The notes beneath the pieces were generated by a model. That model did no database searches and was not told the DNA's origin. It saw only the letters and a list, made by a program, of their open reading frames with translations. 62,172 nucleotides of DNA from NCBI GenBank assembly GCA_947476825.1, contig CANJRV010000004.1:1-62172 (forward strand). Direction: 5' to 3'. The DNA is from Bacteroidota bacterium. Its GTDB lineage: Bacteria > Bacteroidota > Bacteroidia > Chitinophagales > Chitinophagaceae. The translations under genes were made by a program, and so were the position numbers. Of this stretch, positions 46,245-55,509 are shown one piece after another; position 1 is the stretch's first letter, and each line of letters begins with the position of its first letter.

Positions 46245-47010
46245 TAGTGCAAACGCACAACAATCTGATAGTATTGGAGATGCATTATTGCGGCTCGAAA
46301 AACAATATTATGTTAGTCATTCAGCAGAAGAAAAAGTACAACTCAGTTTGCAAAAAATGGATACTTATATCCAATATCATTCGGAACATGACGAGCAGTG
46401 TTTGAATGAATGTAAAAGAATAAATCCAGACTATTTACATGCAGAAGAGAAGCAACGTTATTTATGGAATGCTGCTATTCTTTATTTTTTACATAATGAT
46501 TTTGCAAACAGTGTTGATGCAATACGAGCATATCAATTAATGACGAAAGACACGAGCTCAGCTTGTCAATTGTTACATATATTGGCAGTAAATTCATCGC
46601 CTTATGATAGCTTATCAGAAATAGATTTATCTCCAGAATTGAAAGAATTATATAATTGCCTTGCTACAGAAAAAATAAATTTAGCCAAGCAAAATACCAT
46701 ATATAATTGGTGTTCTTATATAGTACCTGGTTCAGGGATAATGTTGAAAGGCTATATTACAAAGGGTTCTACGGCATTGTTGTTGAATGCAGGTAGTGGA
46801 TTGTTAGTCTATAGTCTTTTTAAGCATGCACTTTATTTTAATTCATTTGGATATGCATTACTCACTATTTCTAAATTTTATGTTGGAAATAATGTGTATA
46901 CCAGAAAGTTAGTACCAAAGAAAAAATATGAATCGCAAAAAATAAAACTTTCGATTTGTCATGCGCAATTGAATGAATTCTTAACGCAACATCCAATTGA
47001 TTTTCGTTAA
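46195..47010 (+). CDS. Exported membrane protein, relative of the preceding one
   Basis: 271 aa from ATG 46195 (or 46198), which overlaps the upstream stop by 50 bp and starts a signal peptide (MLRTIILLCTILICISSANAQ). The middle is helical and TPR-like (QRYLWNAAILYFLHNDFANSVDAIRAYQL in part). The C-terminal third has the membrane hairpin IVPGSGIMLKGYITKGSTALLLN. Its end is 10 bp from the convergent gene at 47021. Family not recognised. Confidence 0.6.
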   Translation: MMLRTIILLCTILICISSANAQQSDSIGDALLRLEKQYYVSHSAEEKVQLSLQKMDTYIQYHSEHDEQCLNECKRINPDYLHAEEKQRYLWNAAILYFLHNDFANSVDAIRAYQLMTKDTSSACQLLHILAVNSSPYDSLSEIDLSPELKELYNCLATEKINLAKQNTIYNWCSYIVPGSGIMLKGYITKGSTALLLNAGSGLLVYSLFKHALYFNSFGYALLTISKFYVGNNVYTRKLVPKKKYESQKIKLSICHAQLNEFLTQHPIDFR

Positions 47011-47020
47011 ATAAACTATT

Positions 47021-48637
47021 CTATTTGTCTATTTTGATAGAGCCTAAACTACCACCACCAGTGAGTGCTGAACCGTTTTTCATTTTAATTAAAAAATAGC
47101 CGCAACCGAAACCGCAAAGTGGCATAGTTAAGCAAGTGACCGCTTTGAAGCCAGTTTTAGCACGTAATTGAAAACCATCTAAATAAAGCACATTGTCAAT
47201 TTCTGAAAGTGCTGTAGCATTCACATATTTCATTTTGCTTTTTTCTGTATTAGACTTATTTAATTTTAAAGTTTGTGCAGATGCTGTCCCTGAGGCTGTA
47301 TTGATTTTATAATAAGTCAATATGTCTCTCATTTCTTTCGATGATTTTCGATTAAAGAAATTTCTTCTACCTGACTTGTATCTATCGGCATAAGTAATAT
47401 ATGAGTTCTCGTTATTGCAGATCACTTGTACATCTCTTATGTATAATTGATCATATGTGATACTACGATTAATTGTATTTTGCCAATTCAGACTTCCATC
47501 TCTATTCAGATTAACTGCCAAGATATCTCCTTTGATATTTTTATAAGTGGTAGTGGTACCATTTTTCGTTTGGGTAGTAATCACGATATTTTCATCTTCA
47601 GTAGCATAGAGTGTAATATTTCCATCTTTATTTTGTTTGATTCGTTCAAGATATAATAGTCCAAAATTTATTTTTGGGGCTTTGATTTCCGTGAATTTTG
47701 TATTCTCTAATTCACCAGAACTTACATTGAGAACAGATACAAACACGCCATTTCCTCGTTCTGAATATTTACCTTCACTTTCTTTGTAAAAGCCTGCTAC
47801 GTATAATTTGCCGCTATTGGAAAAATATTCAAAATCATTAATATGCTTTCCAGATGCTTTAATTGGTAATGATTTTATTGTTTGTTTTGACGGGTCTATA
47901 ACAGATAGGATAGCATAAGAAAATATCTTTTCTTCTTTTCTAGTTTCACGATCAGCCTTGATGGTATTCTTGCAAAGAATGTTACCATCATCACTGATAG
48001 AAAAATTAGATAAATTGTAGGATGTATTTCTTAAACTAATAACAGGTAATGTGATTTGCCCGGAGTTAACCTGATTTAATTTGCTATCGATTGTACAATA
48101 TTCAATTTGTACATTTTCATTTTTAGCAGCTGGTTTTTCTGCCACGATATAGAGATTGTCATTCGCGTCTTTATTCACTATAGTCTGAGCAGAAGTGACA
48201 TGTCTTGAGGCAATAGAGTTACTAGTAGCAACCTGATAAATTTTTCTTTTCGCACTAATAACTTCTAATGTTGGTGTATATGATTGTGCGTATAAAATTT
48301 CCTTGCCTTTTTGGTTGTCAATAGACAATACATAAACAACATTTTTTGTGATGCGGACATTTTTAAAATCTACAGAAGATTGTATATGTAATTTACCAAC
48401 TTGCCTCATTGTATTTTTATCATAAACAACTAAGGTTCGTTCATTTTTATCCAACTTTTTATAGGTTGGCGAAAAAAGAGAATAAACATATTTGTCATTC
48501 GCACCTGCAAACTTAGTCATGTTACCAGTGGACATTCTATCATAATTAACATAAGGCGACCAGTCAATAGCCAATTCCTGAGCTTGAGTCAACATTGGCA
48601 TTAGGAAACAAAGAATAAGAAGTAATCGTTTTGTCAT
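47021..48637 (-). CDS. Exported beta-propeller-like hypothetical protein
   Basis: 538 aa with a signal peptide (MTKRLLLILCFLMPMLTQAQ). The rest alternates short beta strands with phrases recalling a propeller (YVYSLFSPTYKKLDKNERTL, NSGKLYVAGFYKESEGK, NIVITTQTKNGTTTTYKN). It ends with a hydrophobic Gly/Cys segment (CLTMPLCGFGCGYFLIKM) and has no T9SS tail. It is the last of four same-strand exported-protein genes that begin with the protease at 52046. Function unknown. Confidence 0.6.
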   Translation of the reverse strand: MTKRLLLILCFLMPMLTQAQELAIDWSPYVNYDRMSTGNMTKFAGANDKYVYSLFSPTYKKLDKNERTLVVYDKNTMRQVGKLHIQSSVDFKNVRITKNVVYVLSIDNQKGKEILYAQSYTPTLEVISAKRKIYQVATSNSIASRHVTSAQTIVNKDANDNLYIVAEKPAAKNENVQIEYCTIDSKLNQVNSGQITLPVISLRNTSYNLSNFSISDDGNILCKNTIKADRETRKEEKIFSYAILSVIDPSKQTIKSLPIKASGKHINDFEYFSNSGKLYVAGFYKESEGKYSERGNGVFVSVLNVSSGELENTKFTEIKAPKINFGLLYLERIKQNKDGNITLYATEDENIVITTQTKNGTTTTYKNIKGDILAVNLNRDGSLNWQNTINRSITYDQLYIRDVQVICNNENSYITYADRYKSGRRNFFNRKSSKEMRDILTYYKINTASGTASAQTLKLNKSNTEKSKMKYVNATALSEIDNVLYLDGFQLRAKTGFKAVTCLTMPLCGFGCGYFLIKMKNGSALTGGGSLGSIKIDK

Positions 48638-48679
48638 TAGTAATTATTTAGGGGTGTTTAGTAAAATAAGGAAATAATA

Positions 48680-49447
48680 TTAAAAGGAAATGCCATATAA
48701 AATGCCTATTGTAATCAAAAATTTATTCAAGTGTGTTTTATCATTATCATAAACATATCCATTGCTATTAGCATTGTAAGTATACCCATGATAGGATGTA
48801 GTTAATTTACCAAATCCTAAATAGTATTCTAAACTTGCCCCTGACTCTCGATAAACCATTTGCCCCAACACTAAGCTTGTTGCAAAATTTTGAATAGGTA
48901 AATCAGTAACATTAGCTGGTGTAGAATCATCTGCCAAAGGGAGGAATGTTTGTTTGTAATTACGAATCGATAAACCAACATAAAATTTATATTCTACATC
49001 ATAATAATCTGCAAGCATTAGATTGGTATACATTTTTCCTGTAGCATCAAAATAGTAATTGGTCTTTTGAGCGAATTCATTCTCATCGGAATATTTGAAT
49101 ACCCCTTTGTGTAGTTCATTTCCAGAATAACTATTATCGTCTATAGACATATAAGTTGTCATTAAATCTTTTCCGAAGCAATAGCCAACAGAACCTTTTA
49201 CAGCAAATCGGTTTGATAAACTTCTTTCATAACTGAACACAACCATTTGTCTAAATAGATGCCCAGCACTTAATCCGATCAAATTTTGATACTCACCTGA
49301 GTTATCATTTTTCTTTTTTGATTTTTCGTCTTTAGAGTTTTTAGGTGTATACTTTCCGCCATCTAAGCCACTTGGTATATATCCACTTTGGGAGAATGCT
49401 GTATGAATAAATAGAATACAACATGACAACAATATCATTTTTTTCAT
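48680..49447 (-). CDS. Outer-membrane beta-barrel protein, paralogue 1
   Basis: 255 aa from ATG 49447 (signal peptide MKKMILLSCCILFIHTAFSQ). A short Lys/Asp-rich linker (KNSKDEKSKKKNDN) precedes a barrel of about 200 residues (LIGLSAGHLFRQMVVFSYERSL in part; ends ITIGILYGISF). It is clearly homologous along its length to the neighbour at 49588-50361, including LFRQM, YCFGKD and SIRNYKQTFLP. The pair arose by tandem duplication. Confidence 0.7.
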   Translation of the reverse strand: MKKMILLSCCILFIHTAFSQSGYIPSGLDGGKYTPKNSKDEKSKKKNDNSGEYQNLIGLSAGHLFRQMVVFSYERSLSNRFAVKGSVGYCFGKDLMTTYMSIDDNSYSGNELHKGVFKYSDENEFAQKTNYYFDATGKMYTNLMLADYYDVEYKFYVGLSIRNYKQTFLPLADDSTPANVTDLPIQNFATSLVLGQMVYRESGASLEYYLGFGKLTTSYHGYTYNANSNGYVYDNDKTHLNKFLITIGILYGISF

Positions 49448-49587
49448 AATGTAGGCCGTAGTTTTGATTGGTTTCAAATGTACTATTTCACTTTTATTCG
49501 TGCAATGTATTCTCTTATTTTTTTAATTTAATGTTCGAATAAATACTTGGTCTGTTTACAATGGTTAGGATATTTAGTAATAATTAC

Positions 49588-50361
49588 TTAAAAAGATATG
49601 CCATATAAAATACCAACCGTAATCATAAATTTATTGGATGTGATTTTATCATTATCATAAGTATATACATAGTCAGTCGAATGCTGTGTATATTTAGGAA
49701 AAGAAGTATGTATTCTTCCAAATCCGAGATAGAATTCTGAAGCCAAAGTGGATTCGCGGTATGTCATTACGCCTAGAACTACACTTGCTGCAATACTTTT
49801 GACAGGTAATTCAGTTACGTCCGAAGGTGTAATATCTTGATTGCTTGGTAAAAAAGTTTGTTTGTAATTTCGAATAGATAAGCCGCTATAGAATTTATAT
49901 TCTAAATCTATAAAATCAGCAGACAATAAATTAGTACAAATTTTGCCAGCCGCATCCACATAATAATTGAATTTGTGATCGAATTTATTCTGATCCACAA
50001 AATCATATAGTTCTTTAGTTTGTCCTGTTGCGCCAGAAACAAGCGCTCTAGCAGGTGAAATATAATGACTGAAATAATCCTTGCCAAAGCAATATCCTCC
50101 AGAAAATTTTAACGCAAATCGAGAGTTTACATTTCGTTCATAACTAATAACTAGCATTTGTCTAAATAAATGAGTTGCACTTATTTTAATTGAATTTTTA
50201 TATTCATTATTTTCGTCATTCTCTTCCTCCTTCGATTTATCCTCCTTGCTAATCTTGGTTTTATATTTATCGAGATCCAAGCCATTTGGCGTATTCCCAT
50301 TTTGTGCAAATACTAGGGACGTAACTAGAAAGCAAATGAGGAACAATATTATTTTTCTCAT
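49588..50361 (-). CDS. Outer-membrane beta-barrel protein, paralogue 2
   Basis: 257 aa from ATG 50361 (signal peptide MRKIILFLICFLVTSLVFAQ). Same layout as the next gene downstream: charged linker (KISKEDKSKEEENDEN), LFRQMLVISYERN, YCFGKDYF, SIRNYKQTFLP, and the identical terminal TVGILYGISF. It lies 35 bp downstream of the protease gene, so the two are probably cotranscribed. Confidence 0.7.
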   Translation of the reverse strand: MRKIILFLICFLVTSLVFAQNGNTPNGLDLDKYKTKISKEDKSKEEENDENNEYKNSIKISATHLFRQMLVISYERNVNSRFALKFSGGYCFGKDYFSHYISPARALVSGATGQTKELYDFVDQNKFDHKFNYYVDAAGKICTNLLSADFIDLEYKFYSGLSIRNYKQTFLPSNQDITPSDVTELPVKSIAASVVLGVMTYRESTLASEFYLGFGRIHTSFPKYTQHSTDYVYTYDNDKITSNKFMITVGILYGISF

Positions 50362-50396
50362 AATTATATCCATTATTTTAATTGTGTTCCTAAATA

Positions 50397-52046
50397 TTAT
50401 TTCACCTTAATTAGCACAATATATTTCTTCATTTTTTTAATTTTATCTTCTAATGAATAAGTAGAAATTAAATTGGTTTTGGATAATTCAACATTGTCTG
50501 GAAGGGATTGAATGAGATTAATCAAAAAATTATTTTTAATGCCATAGGATACATTATCGGCTTTCGCCACTTTAGAATTGATGATGCCAATCAGTTCGCC
50601 GGCAGAATTAAAAATAGGACCACCACTATTGCCAGGTTGTACTGCAATGGTAGTTTGGAAACTATTCAAAGCGCCTTCATAGCCTGTCTTTGCGCTGATT
50701 TTTCCATCCGAAAATTTAACTTCTCCGCTGCCCATTCCCGATAATGCCAGAGGGAATCCGAGGGTGAATGCATTGCTACCTAACTCAAAAGAATTCGTTG
50801 TAGCAAAGGAATAATCCATTACATCAAATTTAGGTTTGAATGCCTCGTCTGCTATTTTCAGAATCGCCAAATCATTATCCATGTCTTTCATGAGTACAGT
50901 TGCTTTGTAAGCCCTGTAGGTTGAAGAAATCGTATCTAAAACTTCTACTATCAATTGTTTTTGGTTTTCAATAACATGAAAATTAGTTGCGATAATACCA
51001 GATGGATGAATGAAAAATCCAGTACCAGTTGCTTTAACATCTTCATTTTGTTGATTATGCGATTCGGTGCCTTGACCCATCACACTATAACTCACTTGTT
51101 TGAAAGTGAGTTGATCTGCGTTCATGGTGTATTTGCCTAACACGGCAACACCGAAATTATTTCCATAGAATGGGAATTTGGTGGACTTGTAAACAATTTT
51201 TCCATTTATAGAATACAACGCATCGCTGCCATTAGAAATGATTTTAATTGCATTATATCCCTTCTCATTTATTGCATTGGAAAACATGTCATTAATGGCA
51301 TAACTTTTTAGACCTTCATACACAGATCCGATGAATAGATTTTCCTTGTTAATGAAGAAGAAATTATAATTATTCCAATCTTTAAATCCATAGATGATGC
51401 CACCTTGGTCGTCCTTTTTACTTTTTAAAAATTCAATTTTAGCTTCTAGGATAAAGTCTTCTTTATTGAATTTTAAATATTTAAATCGGGATATTCCTTC
51501 TTTATTTTTGGCAGTTAATACTAAGTTGCCGTTTGTAATTTGTACATCCTGATCTTGATTTTGTATGAGTTCCCAATCGGAGGTATTGTCGTTGAAATTA
51601 TCTTCGAAAATACTGTAACGTTGCCCATCTTCCAGATATTCAGAATAAGTATTATCGTCTAAGGAATTGTGCGAATAATTAAATTCTTTCCAAAGACTAC
51701 CACTTTCGTAAAATTCTTTACTACTACCATGTAGCTTTCCATCTTGGTCATAGTTTCGTGCAAATTTTCTGTTCCCATTTTTATAGAACCAAACACAAGA
51801 ATCTTTATAGATATTGAGGTTACTGTTTGCAGTATCTATGCGAATTATTTTTCCGGTAAAAAACAATTTTTCATTCACATAGAACCCTTGGTAATTGTCA
51901 TTTCCTTTATTGGTCAAATAATATTGTGCTTTTTGTGGATCTGCTTTTTTGCCTTCCATGTCATAGTAAAATTTGACAGAATTTTGTCCAAACATTTGTA
52001 AAGACAATAGGGTAGTGGCAATGATGAAAATGATTTTTATTCTCAT
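50397..52046 (-). CDS. Exported trypsin-like serine protease with MORN-like N-terminus
   Basis: 549 aa with a signal peptide (MRIKIIFIIATTLLSLQMFGQ). Residues about 70-150 are MORN/toxin-variant-type repeats (WFYKNGNRKFARNYDQDGKL; EFYESGSLWKEF). About 155-310 look like a concanavalin/LamG-type beta sandwich (GIIYGFKDWNNYNFFFINK). Residues about 335-520 are a trypsin-like domain with the full triad: His in IATNFHVIE, Asp in DMDNDLAILK, Ser in VQPGNSGGPIF. No PDZ domain follows, so it is not a canonical DegP. It leads a four-gene run of exported proteins. Confidence 0.85.
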   Translation of the reverse strand: MRIKIIFIIATTLLSLQMFGQNSVKFYYDMEGKKADPQKAQYYLTNKGNDNYQGFYVNEKLFFTGKIIRIDTANSNLNIYKDSCVWFYKNGNRKFARNYDQDGKLHGSSKEFYESGSLWKEFNYSHNSLDDNTYSEYLEDGQRYSIFEDNFNDNTSDWELIQNQDQDVQITNGNLVLTAKNKEGISRFKYLKFNKEDFILEAKIEFLKSKKDDQGGIIYGFKDWNNYNFFFINKENLFIGSVYEGLKSYAINDMFSNAINEKGYNAIKIISNGSDALYSINGKIVYKSTKFPFYGNNFGVAVLGKYTMNADQLTFKQVSYSVMGQGTESHNQQNEDVKATGTGFFIHPSGIIATNFHVIENQKQLIVEVLDTISSTYRAYKATVLMKDMDNDLAILKIADEAFKPKFDVMDYSFATTNSFELGSNAFTLGFPLALSGMGSGEVKFSDGKISAKTGYEGALNSFQTTIAVQPGNSGGPIFNSAGELIGIINSKVAKADNVSYGIKNNFLINLIQSLPDNVELSKTNLISTYSLEDKIKKMKKYIVLIKVK

Positions 52047-52080
52047 TGTTTAAATTTAAATAGCTAGTAATGTTTATTTA

Positions 52081-52587
52081 TTAATTGTTGATGATGCGCT
52101 GCCAAAGCCAACTCTTGTTGAGCGGCACTAACCATTCATTTTCTAATTTTTCTTTTGTATCAACTACATTATTAAAAAGCGGTGTGTCGGTTTCTATATA
52201 ACCCTTTTCCAATGCGTATTTTACTTGTTGCATCGGCAAGGGTTGTGCTTTATTATCTACTAAAAAAGTAATGGTCAATCGGTCAAATAAATCAACTTGA
52301 TATTGACGTTCTACACTTTTCATGATACGAACCATGCTATCTGTACTGCATCCACTTACACCACTTTGTTTTTCATCAGCCATCACAACAATAAATTGTT
52401 TGAAAACAACTTTCGCCCATCCCTTAACTGCTGCACCATGTGAAGTCCATTGCACATAAAAATTATGCAGTTGCTCATTTATCTCTAATTCCTCTTGGTC
52501 CCCAAAAGAACGACTGCTTTGGTATATCCAAACTTTGGAAGAAGGGGAAAAGTCGCTGGGTAAAATATGTTCAAGTTCTTTTATCAT
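52081..52587 (-). CDS. Conserved Bacteroidota protein, often mislabelled ABC transporter ATPase
   Basis: 168 aa, no signal or membrane segment. It starts with LPSDFSPSSKVWIYQSSRSF and contains HGAAVKGWAKVVFKQFIVVMADE and SGCSTDSMVRIM. I recognise this as a Bacteroidota family sitting after Fe-S CCG-domain genes; databases often call it ABC transporter ATPase, but I see no Walker A or signature motif. It follows the Fe-S gene by 65 bp. Function unknown. Confidence 0.65.
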   Translation of the reverse strand: MIKELEHILPSDFSPSSKVWIYQSSRSFGDQEELEINEQLHNFYVQWTSHGAAVKGWAKVVFKQFIVVMADEKQSGVSGCSTDSMVRIMKSVERQYQVDLFDRLTITFLVDNKAQPLPMQQVKYALEKGYIETDTPLFNNVVDTKEKLENEWLVPLNKSWLWQRIINN

Positions 52588-52652
52588 GTAAGTGTCTTCA
52601 GTGAATAGTGGTGTAATTTTTGTGGGTTCCGAATTTTAAAATATTCAAATTA

Positions 52653-53429
52653 TCAAATGGATTTTGCAATTATTTCTGCAATATCCAAAGTTTGAATTTC
52701 ATTTTCTTTCTCGTGGTTTTTGATGCCATCTTGTAGCATGGTTAAACAAAATGGACAATTGCTGGCAACCACACTAGCCCCACTTTCTAATACATCATTT
52801 GTGCGTTCCAAGTTAATTCGACTATTGCCAGGTTCATCTTCTTTAAACATTTGTGCACCACCAGCGCCACAACATAATCCGTTTGTCTTACATCGTTTTA
52901 ATTCTACCAACTCTGCATCAAGTGATTGTAAAACTTCGCGAGGAGCTTCATAGATTTGATTGGCTCTACCTAAATAGCAACTATCGTGGTAGGTGATTTT
53001 TTTACCTTTAAATTCTCCACCACCTTTCATTTTTAATTTGCCATCTTGTATTAATTGTTGCAAATAAACAGCATGAGAAATTACTTCATAATTGCCACCC
53101 AATTCAGGGTATTCGTTTTTCAAAGTATTGAAGCAATGTGGGCAAGTAGTCACTATTTTTTTTACTGCATACATATTCATGGTTTGAATATTATTATATG
53201 CCATCATCTGAAATAGAAATTCATTACCCGCTCGTCGCGCAGGGTCGCCTGTACACATTTCTTCTTTGCCCAATATTGCAAATTGAATACCAACATGGTT
53301 CAATATTTCTACGAAGGCTTTCGTTACTTTTTGTGCTCGCTGATCAAAGCTGCCAGCGCATCCAACCCAAAAAAGTATTTCTGGCGTTTCGTTATTTGCT
53401 TGATATTCGGCGTATGTTTTTACTTGCAT
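52653..53429 (-). CDS. (Fe-S)-binding CCG-domain protein (heterodisulfide reductase B-like)
   Basis: 258 aa with two CCG (cysteine-rich) domains. The first has WVGCAGSF (about 22) and TTCPHCFNTLKNEYP (about 95-108). The second has YHDSCYLGR (about 150), LCCGAGGAQMF (about 186) and SNCPFCLTML (about 222). Such domains bind a noncubane Fe-S cluster and take electrons from 4Fe-4S partners such as the membrane protein at 54087-55403. The two are usually adjacent; here a toxin-antitoxin pair lies between them. The electron acceptor is unknown. Confidence 0.85.
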   Translation of the reverse strand: MQVKTYAEYQANNETPEILFWVGCAGSFDQRAQKVTKAFVEILNHVGIQFAILGKEEMCTGDPARRAGNEFLFQMMAYNNIQTMNMYAVKKIVTTCPHCFNTLKNEYPELGGNYEVISHAVYLQQLIQDGKLKMKGGGEFKGKKITYHDSCYLGRANQIYEAPREVLQSLDAELVELKRCKTNGLCCGAGGAQMFKEDEPGNSRINLERTNDVLESGASVVASNCPFCLTMLQDGIKNHEKENEIQTLDIAEIIAKSI

Positions 53430-53432
53430 TTA

Positions 53433-53777
53433 TTAAAATTTATTTTCGTTTATAATTTGTAGAATAGTTTTTTCAAGCAACGGAATTTTGTTATCTAAAA
53501 TATCCCAAATGATTTTATAATCAACTCCGAAATATTCATGCACAAGAAAATTTCGGAATTGGGTGATTCTTCTCCATTCTATTTCAGCATATTTAATTTT
53601 CAATTCGTCTGATAAAAAATTAGCAGCTTCTCCTATAATTTCTAGTTGACGTTCCATCGCAAACCTTAATACAAGGTCGTTGAGTAAAGTTTCATCGATG
53701 GATATTTTCTTGTTCTGTTGAATGAATTCGATAGCATCTTTGATATGTAATATTCGCGCCTTATCCTTTTCGTTCAT
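53433..53777 (-). CDS. hepT: HepT-like toxin (DUF86, HEPN domain)
   Basis: 114 aa from ATG 53777, which overlaps the end of the upstream nucleotidyltransferase gene by 17 bp. All-helical HEPN domain with the Rx4-6H motif RNFLVHEYFG (about residues 82-91), the RNase/toxic site of HepT. It begins KARILHIKDAIEFIQQN, typical of DUF86. Its partner is the MntA-like protein encoded just upstream. It ends 3 bp before the CCG gene start. Confidence 0.9.
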   Translation of the reverse strand: MNEKDKARILHIKDAIEFIQQNKKISIDETLLNDLVLRFAMERQLEIIGEAANFLSDELKIKYAEIEWRRITQFRNFLVHEYFGVDYKIIWDILDNKIPLLEKTILQIINENKF

Positions 53778-54063
53778 ACACAAGTTCTTTTTTGTGATCT
53801 ATGATTGGTCTTATGTAATTCGATATGCCGTTTGAACTTACTAAGTCAATCTTTCTTTTTGTTAGAATGCAAAGTTCATCCTGCATCTGTAGATAATTAA
53901 AAAAATCTGCACCACCTTGGTTATAATCCAATTCCACCAATATATCAATATCACTTTCGTTTGTAAAACTAGATTCAAGGATAGAGCCAAAAAGATATGC
54001 TTTTAAAACTGGCTTATTTAAAAAATAACGCTGAATGGATTCGATATATTGTTGTTTATTCAT
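53761..54063 (-). CDS. mntA: MntA-like minimal nucleotidyltransferase antitoxin
   Basis: 100 aa. The nucleotidyltransferase fold signature GSILESSFTNESDIDILVEL (GSx10DxD) is at about residues 25-44. In characterised HepT/MntA pairs this enzyme AMPylates a Tyr of the toxin to neutralise it; here HepT has HEYF at the matching place, so the same mechanism is plausible. ATG 54063 is preferred over a TTG two codons upstream. The pair sits inside an Fe-S operon. Confidence 0.9.
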   Translation of the reverse strand: MNKQQYIESIQRYFLNKPVLKAYLFGSILESSFTNESDIDILVELDYNQGGADFFNYLQMQDELCILTKRKIDLVSSNGISNYIRPIIDHKKELVYERKG

Positions 54064-54086
54064 CTTCAAATTCTAACATTTTCTAA

Positions 54087-55403
54087 TTATGCATTCACCC
54101 AAGCATCTCTATCATCAGGACTAAATTTCCAAGGCGCCATATTATTTTCAATATTACTAAACATGCTATTCCATTCCTGCGGTGCATTGCTTTCTTCCAT
54201 GACCAAATTTCTACGTAATTGTAGTATGATGTCCAAAGGAGAAATACTTACTGGACATTCTTCGACACATGCATTACAAGTAGTACAAGCACGTAATTCT
54301 TCTACTGTAATATAATCGTGTAAAAGTGTTTTGCTATCGTCTTTGAATTCTTTGTTTACATTGATATTTCTGCCAACTTCTTCCAATCTATCTCTTGTGT
54401 CCATCATGATTTTGCGAGGAGATAATTTCTTGCCAGTTTGGTTGGCTGGACAAGCCGCAGAGCAACGTCCACACTCGGTGCAACTATATGCATCCATCAA
54501 ATTTTTCCAACTCAAATCTTGTACATCTTTAGCCCCAAATTTAAGTACAGCATTCGCATCCATATTTGTAGGCGCTAATTCGGGTTGCATCATGTAAAGA
54601 ACTTCATTTTGAATATCTTTCATGTTTGACATTTTGCCTCTGTTATCTAGTTTGGCATAGTAGGCATTAGGGAATGCAAGCAATACATGTAGGTGTTTGG
54701 AATAAGGTAAATAATTCATGAAAACAAAGATGCCAACGATATGTGCCCACCAACAAAAACGCTCTATCGCAATTAAGCTTGTTTCATTCATGCCAGCAAA
54801 AATGGGTTGAAAAAATTGACTAATCCAAAATGGAGAAGTGATGGTGTAATGTTCTGATCCAAGCATTTGTAAATTTAAATCCACTGCATTCATGGTCAAA
54901 AATAAAGTCATCAAAACAATTTCAAATAGCAAGATATAATTGGCATCACTACGTGGCCATCCACCCAAGAGTTCGCCCATATTCAAACGTTTTACTTTCG
55001 TGATATTTCTTCGTACTAAAAAAATGATACATGACACTAAAACTAAAAACGCCAAAATTTCAAATATACCGATGAAGACATTGTACAAACTGCCTAGCAT
55101 GGTAGCAAACAAACGATGATACCCACTAATGCCATCCAATATGATTTCTATAATTTCGACATTGATGATGATAAATCCAACATAGAGAAAGATATGCAAC
55201 ACAGCAACCATTGGATTCTTGAACATTTTTTTTTGCCCTAAAGCATTCAATAGGAGATTACGCCAACGAATATTTTTTTGATCGTTTAAATCCTCGTCTT
55301 TCCCTAATAAAATGTTTCGTCTAATTTCATTTACTTTTTTTGCAAAAAGGAAAACAGCGAGCAAGGACAAAAGGGTAAAACAAATTTGTTGAAGAATATG
55401 CAT
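54087..55403 (-). CDS. Membrane 4Fe-4S protein (HdrE/NarI-like helices plus dicluster ferredoxin domain)
   Basis: 438 aa. Residues 1-250 contain about five or six membrane helices, resembling the quinone-facing cytochrome-like subunit of heterodisulfide or nitrate reductases. Residues about 290-400 carry two 4Fe-4S motifs: CTECGRCSAACP (about 300) and CTTCNACVEECP (about 365). It probably passes electrons between the quinone pool and the CCG-domain protein encoded downstream. Substrate unknown. Confidence 0.85.
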   Translation of the reverse strand: MHILQQICFTLLSLLAVFLFAKKVNEIRRNILLGKDEDLNDQKNIRWRNLLLNALGQKKMFKNPMVAVLHIFLYVGFIIINVEIIEIILDGISGYHRLFATMLGSLYNVFIGIFEILAFLVLVSCIIFLVRRNITKVKRLNMGELLGGWPRSDANYILLFEIVLMTLFLTMNAVDLNLQMLGSEHYTITSPFWISQFFQPIFAGMNETSLIAIERFCWWAHIVGIFVFMNYLPYSKHLHVLLAFPNAYYAKLDNRGKMSNMKDIQNEVLYMMQPELAPTNMDANAVLKFGAKDVQDLSWKNLMDAYSCTECGRCSAACPANQTGKKLSPRKIMMDTRDRLEEVGRNINVNKEFKDDSKTLLHDYITVEELRACTTCNACVEECPVSISPLDIILQLRRNLVMEESNAPQEWNSMFSNIENNMAPWKFSPDDRDAWVNA

Positions 55404-55463
55404 AGTGATTGCTTAAAGTAGTAATGCTACAAAAATAATTGGAATGTTTACATTTTAGTATAG

Positions 55464-55492
55464 TTGTTTACAAATTCTAATAAGTATTTTTG
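55464..55492 (+). promoter_or_regulatory. Promoter of the phosphoribosyltransferase gene
   Basis: TTG (55464-55466), 18 bases, then TATTTTTG (55485-55492), 17 bp before the ATG at 55510. One of the best matches to the Bacteroidota consensus here. Confidence 0.55.
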
Positions 55493-55509
55493 TCACCTAA
55501 CAATTGTGT

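Noticed and set aside
50397-52046. DegP/HtrA chaperone-protease
   Set aside because: The protease triad is present but no PDZ domain follows, and the N-terminal half is unlike HtrA.
52081-52587. ABC transporter ATPase
   Set aside because: The usual database label is not supported: no Walker A, Walker B or signature motif is visible in the 168 residues.
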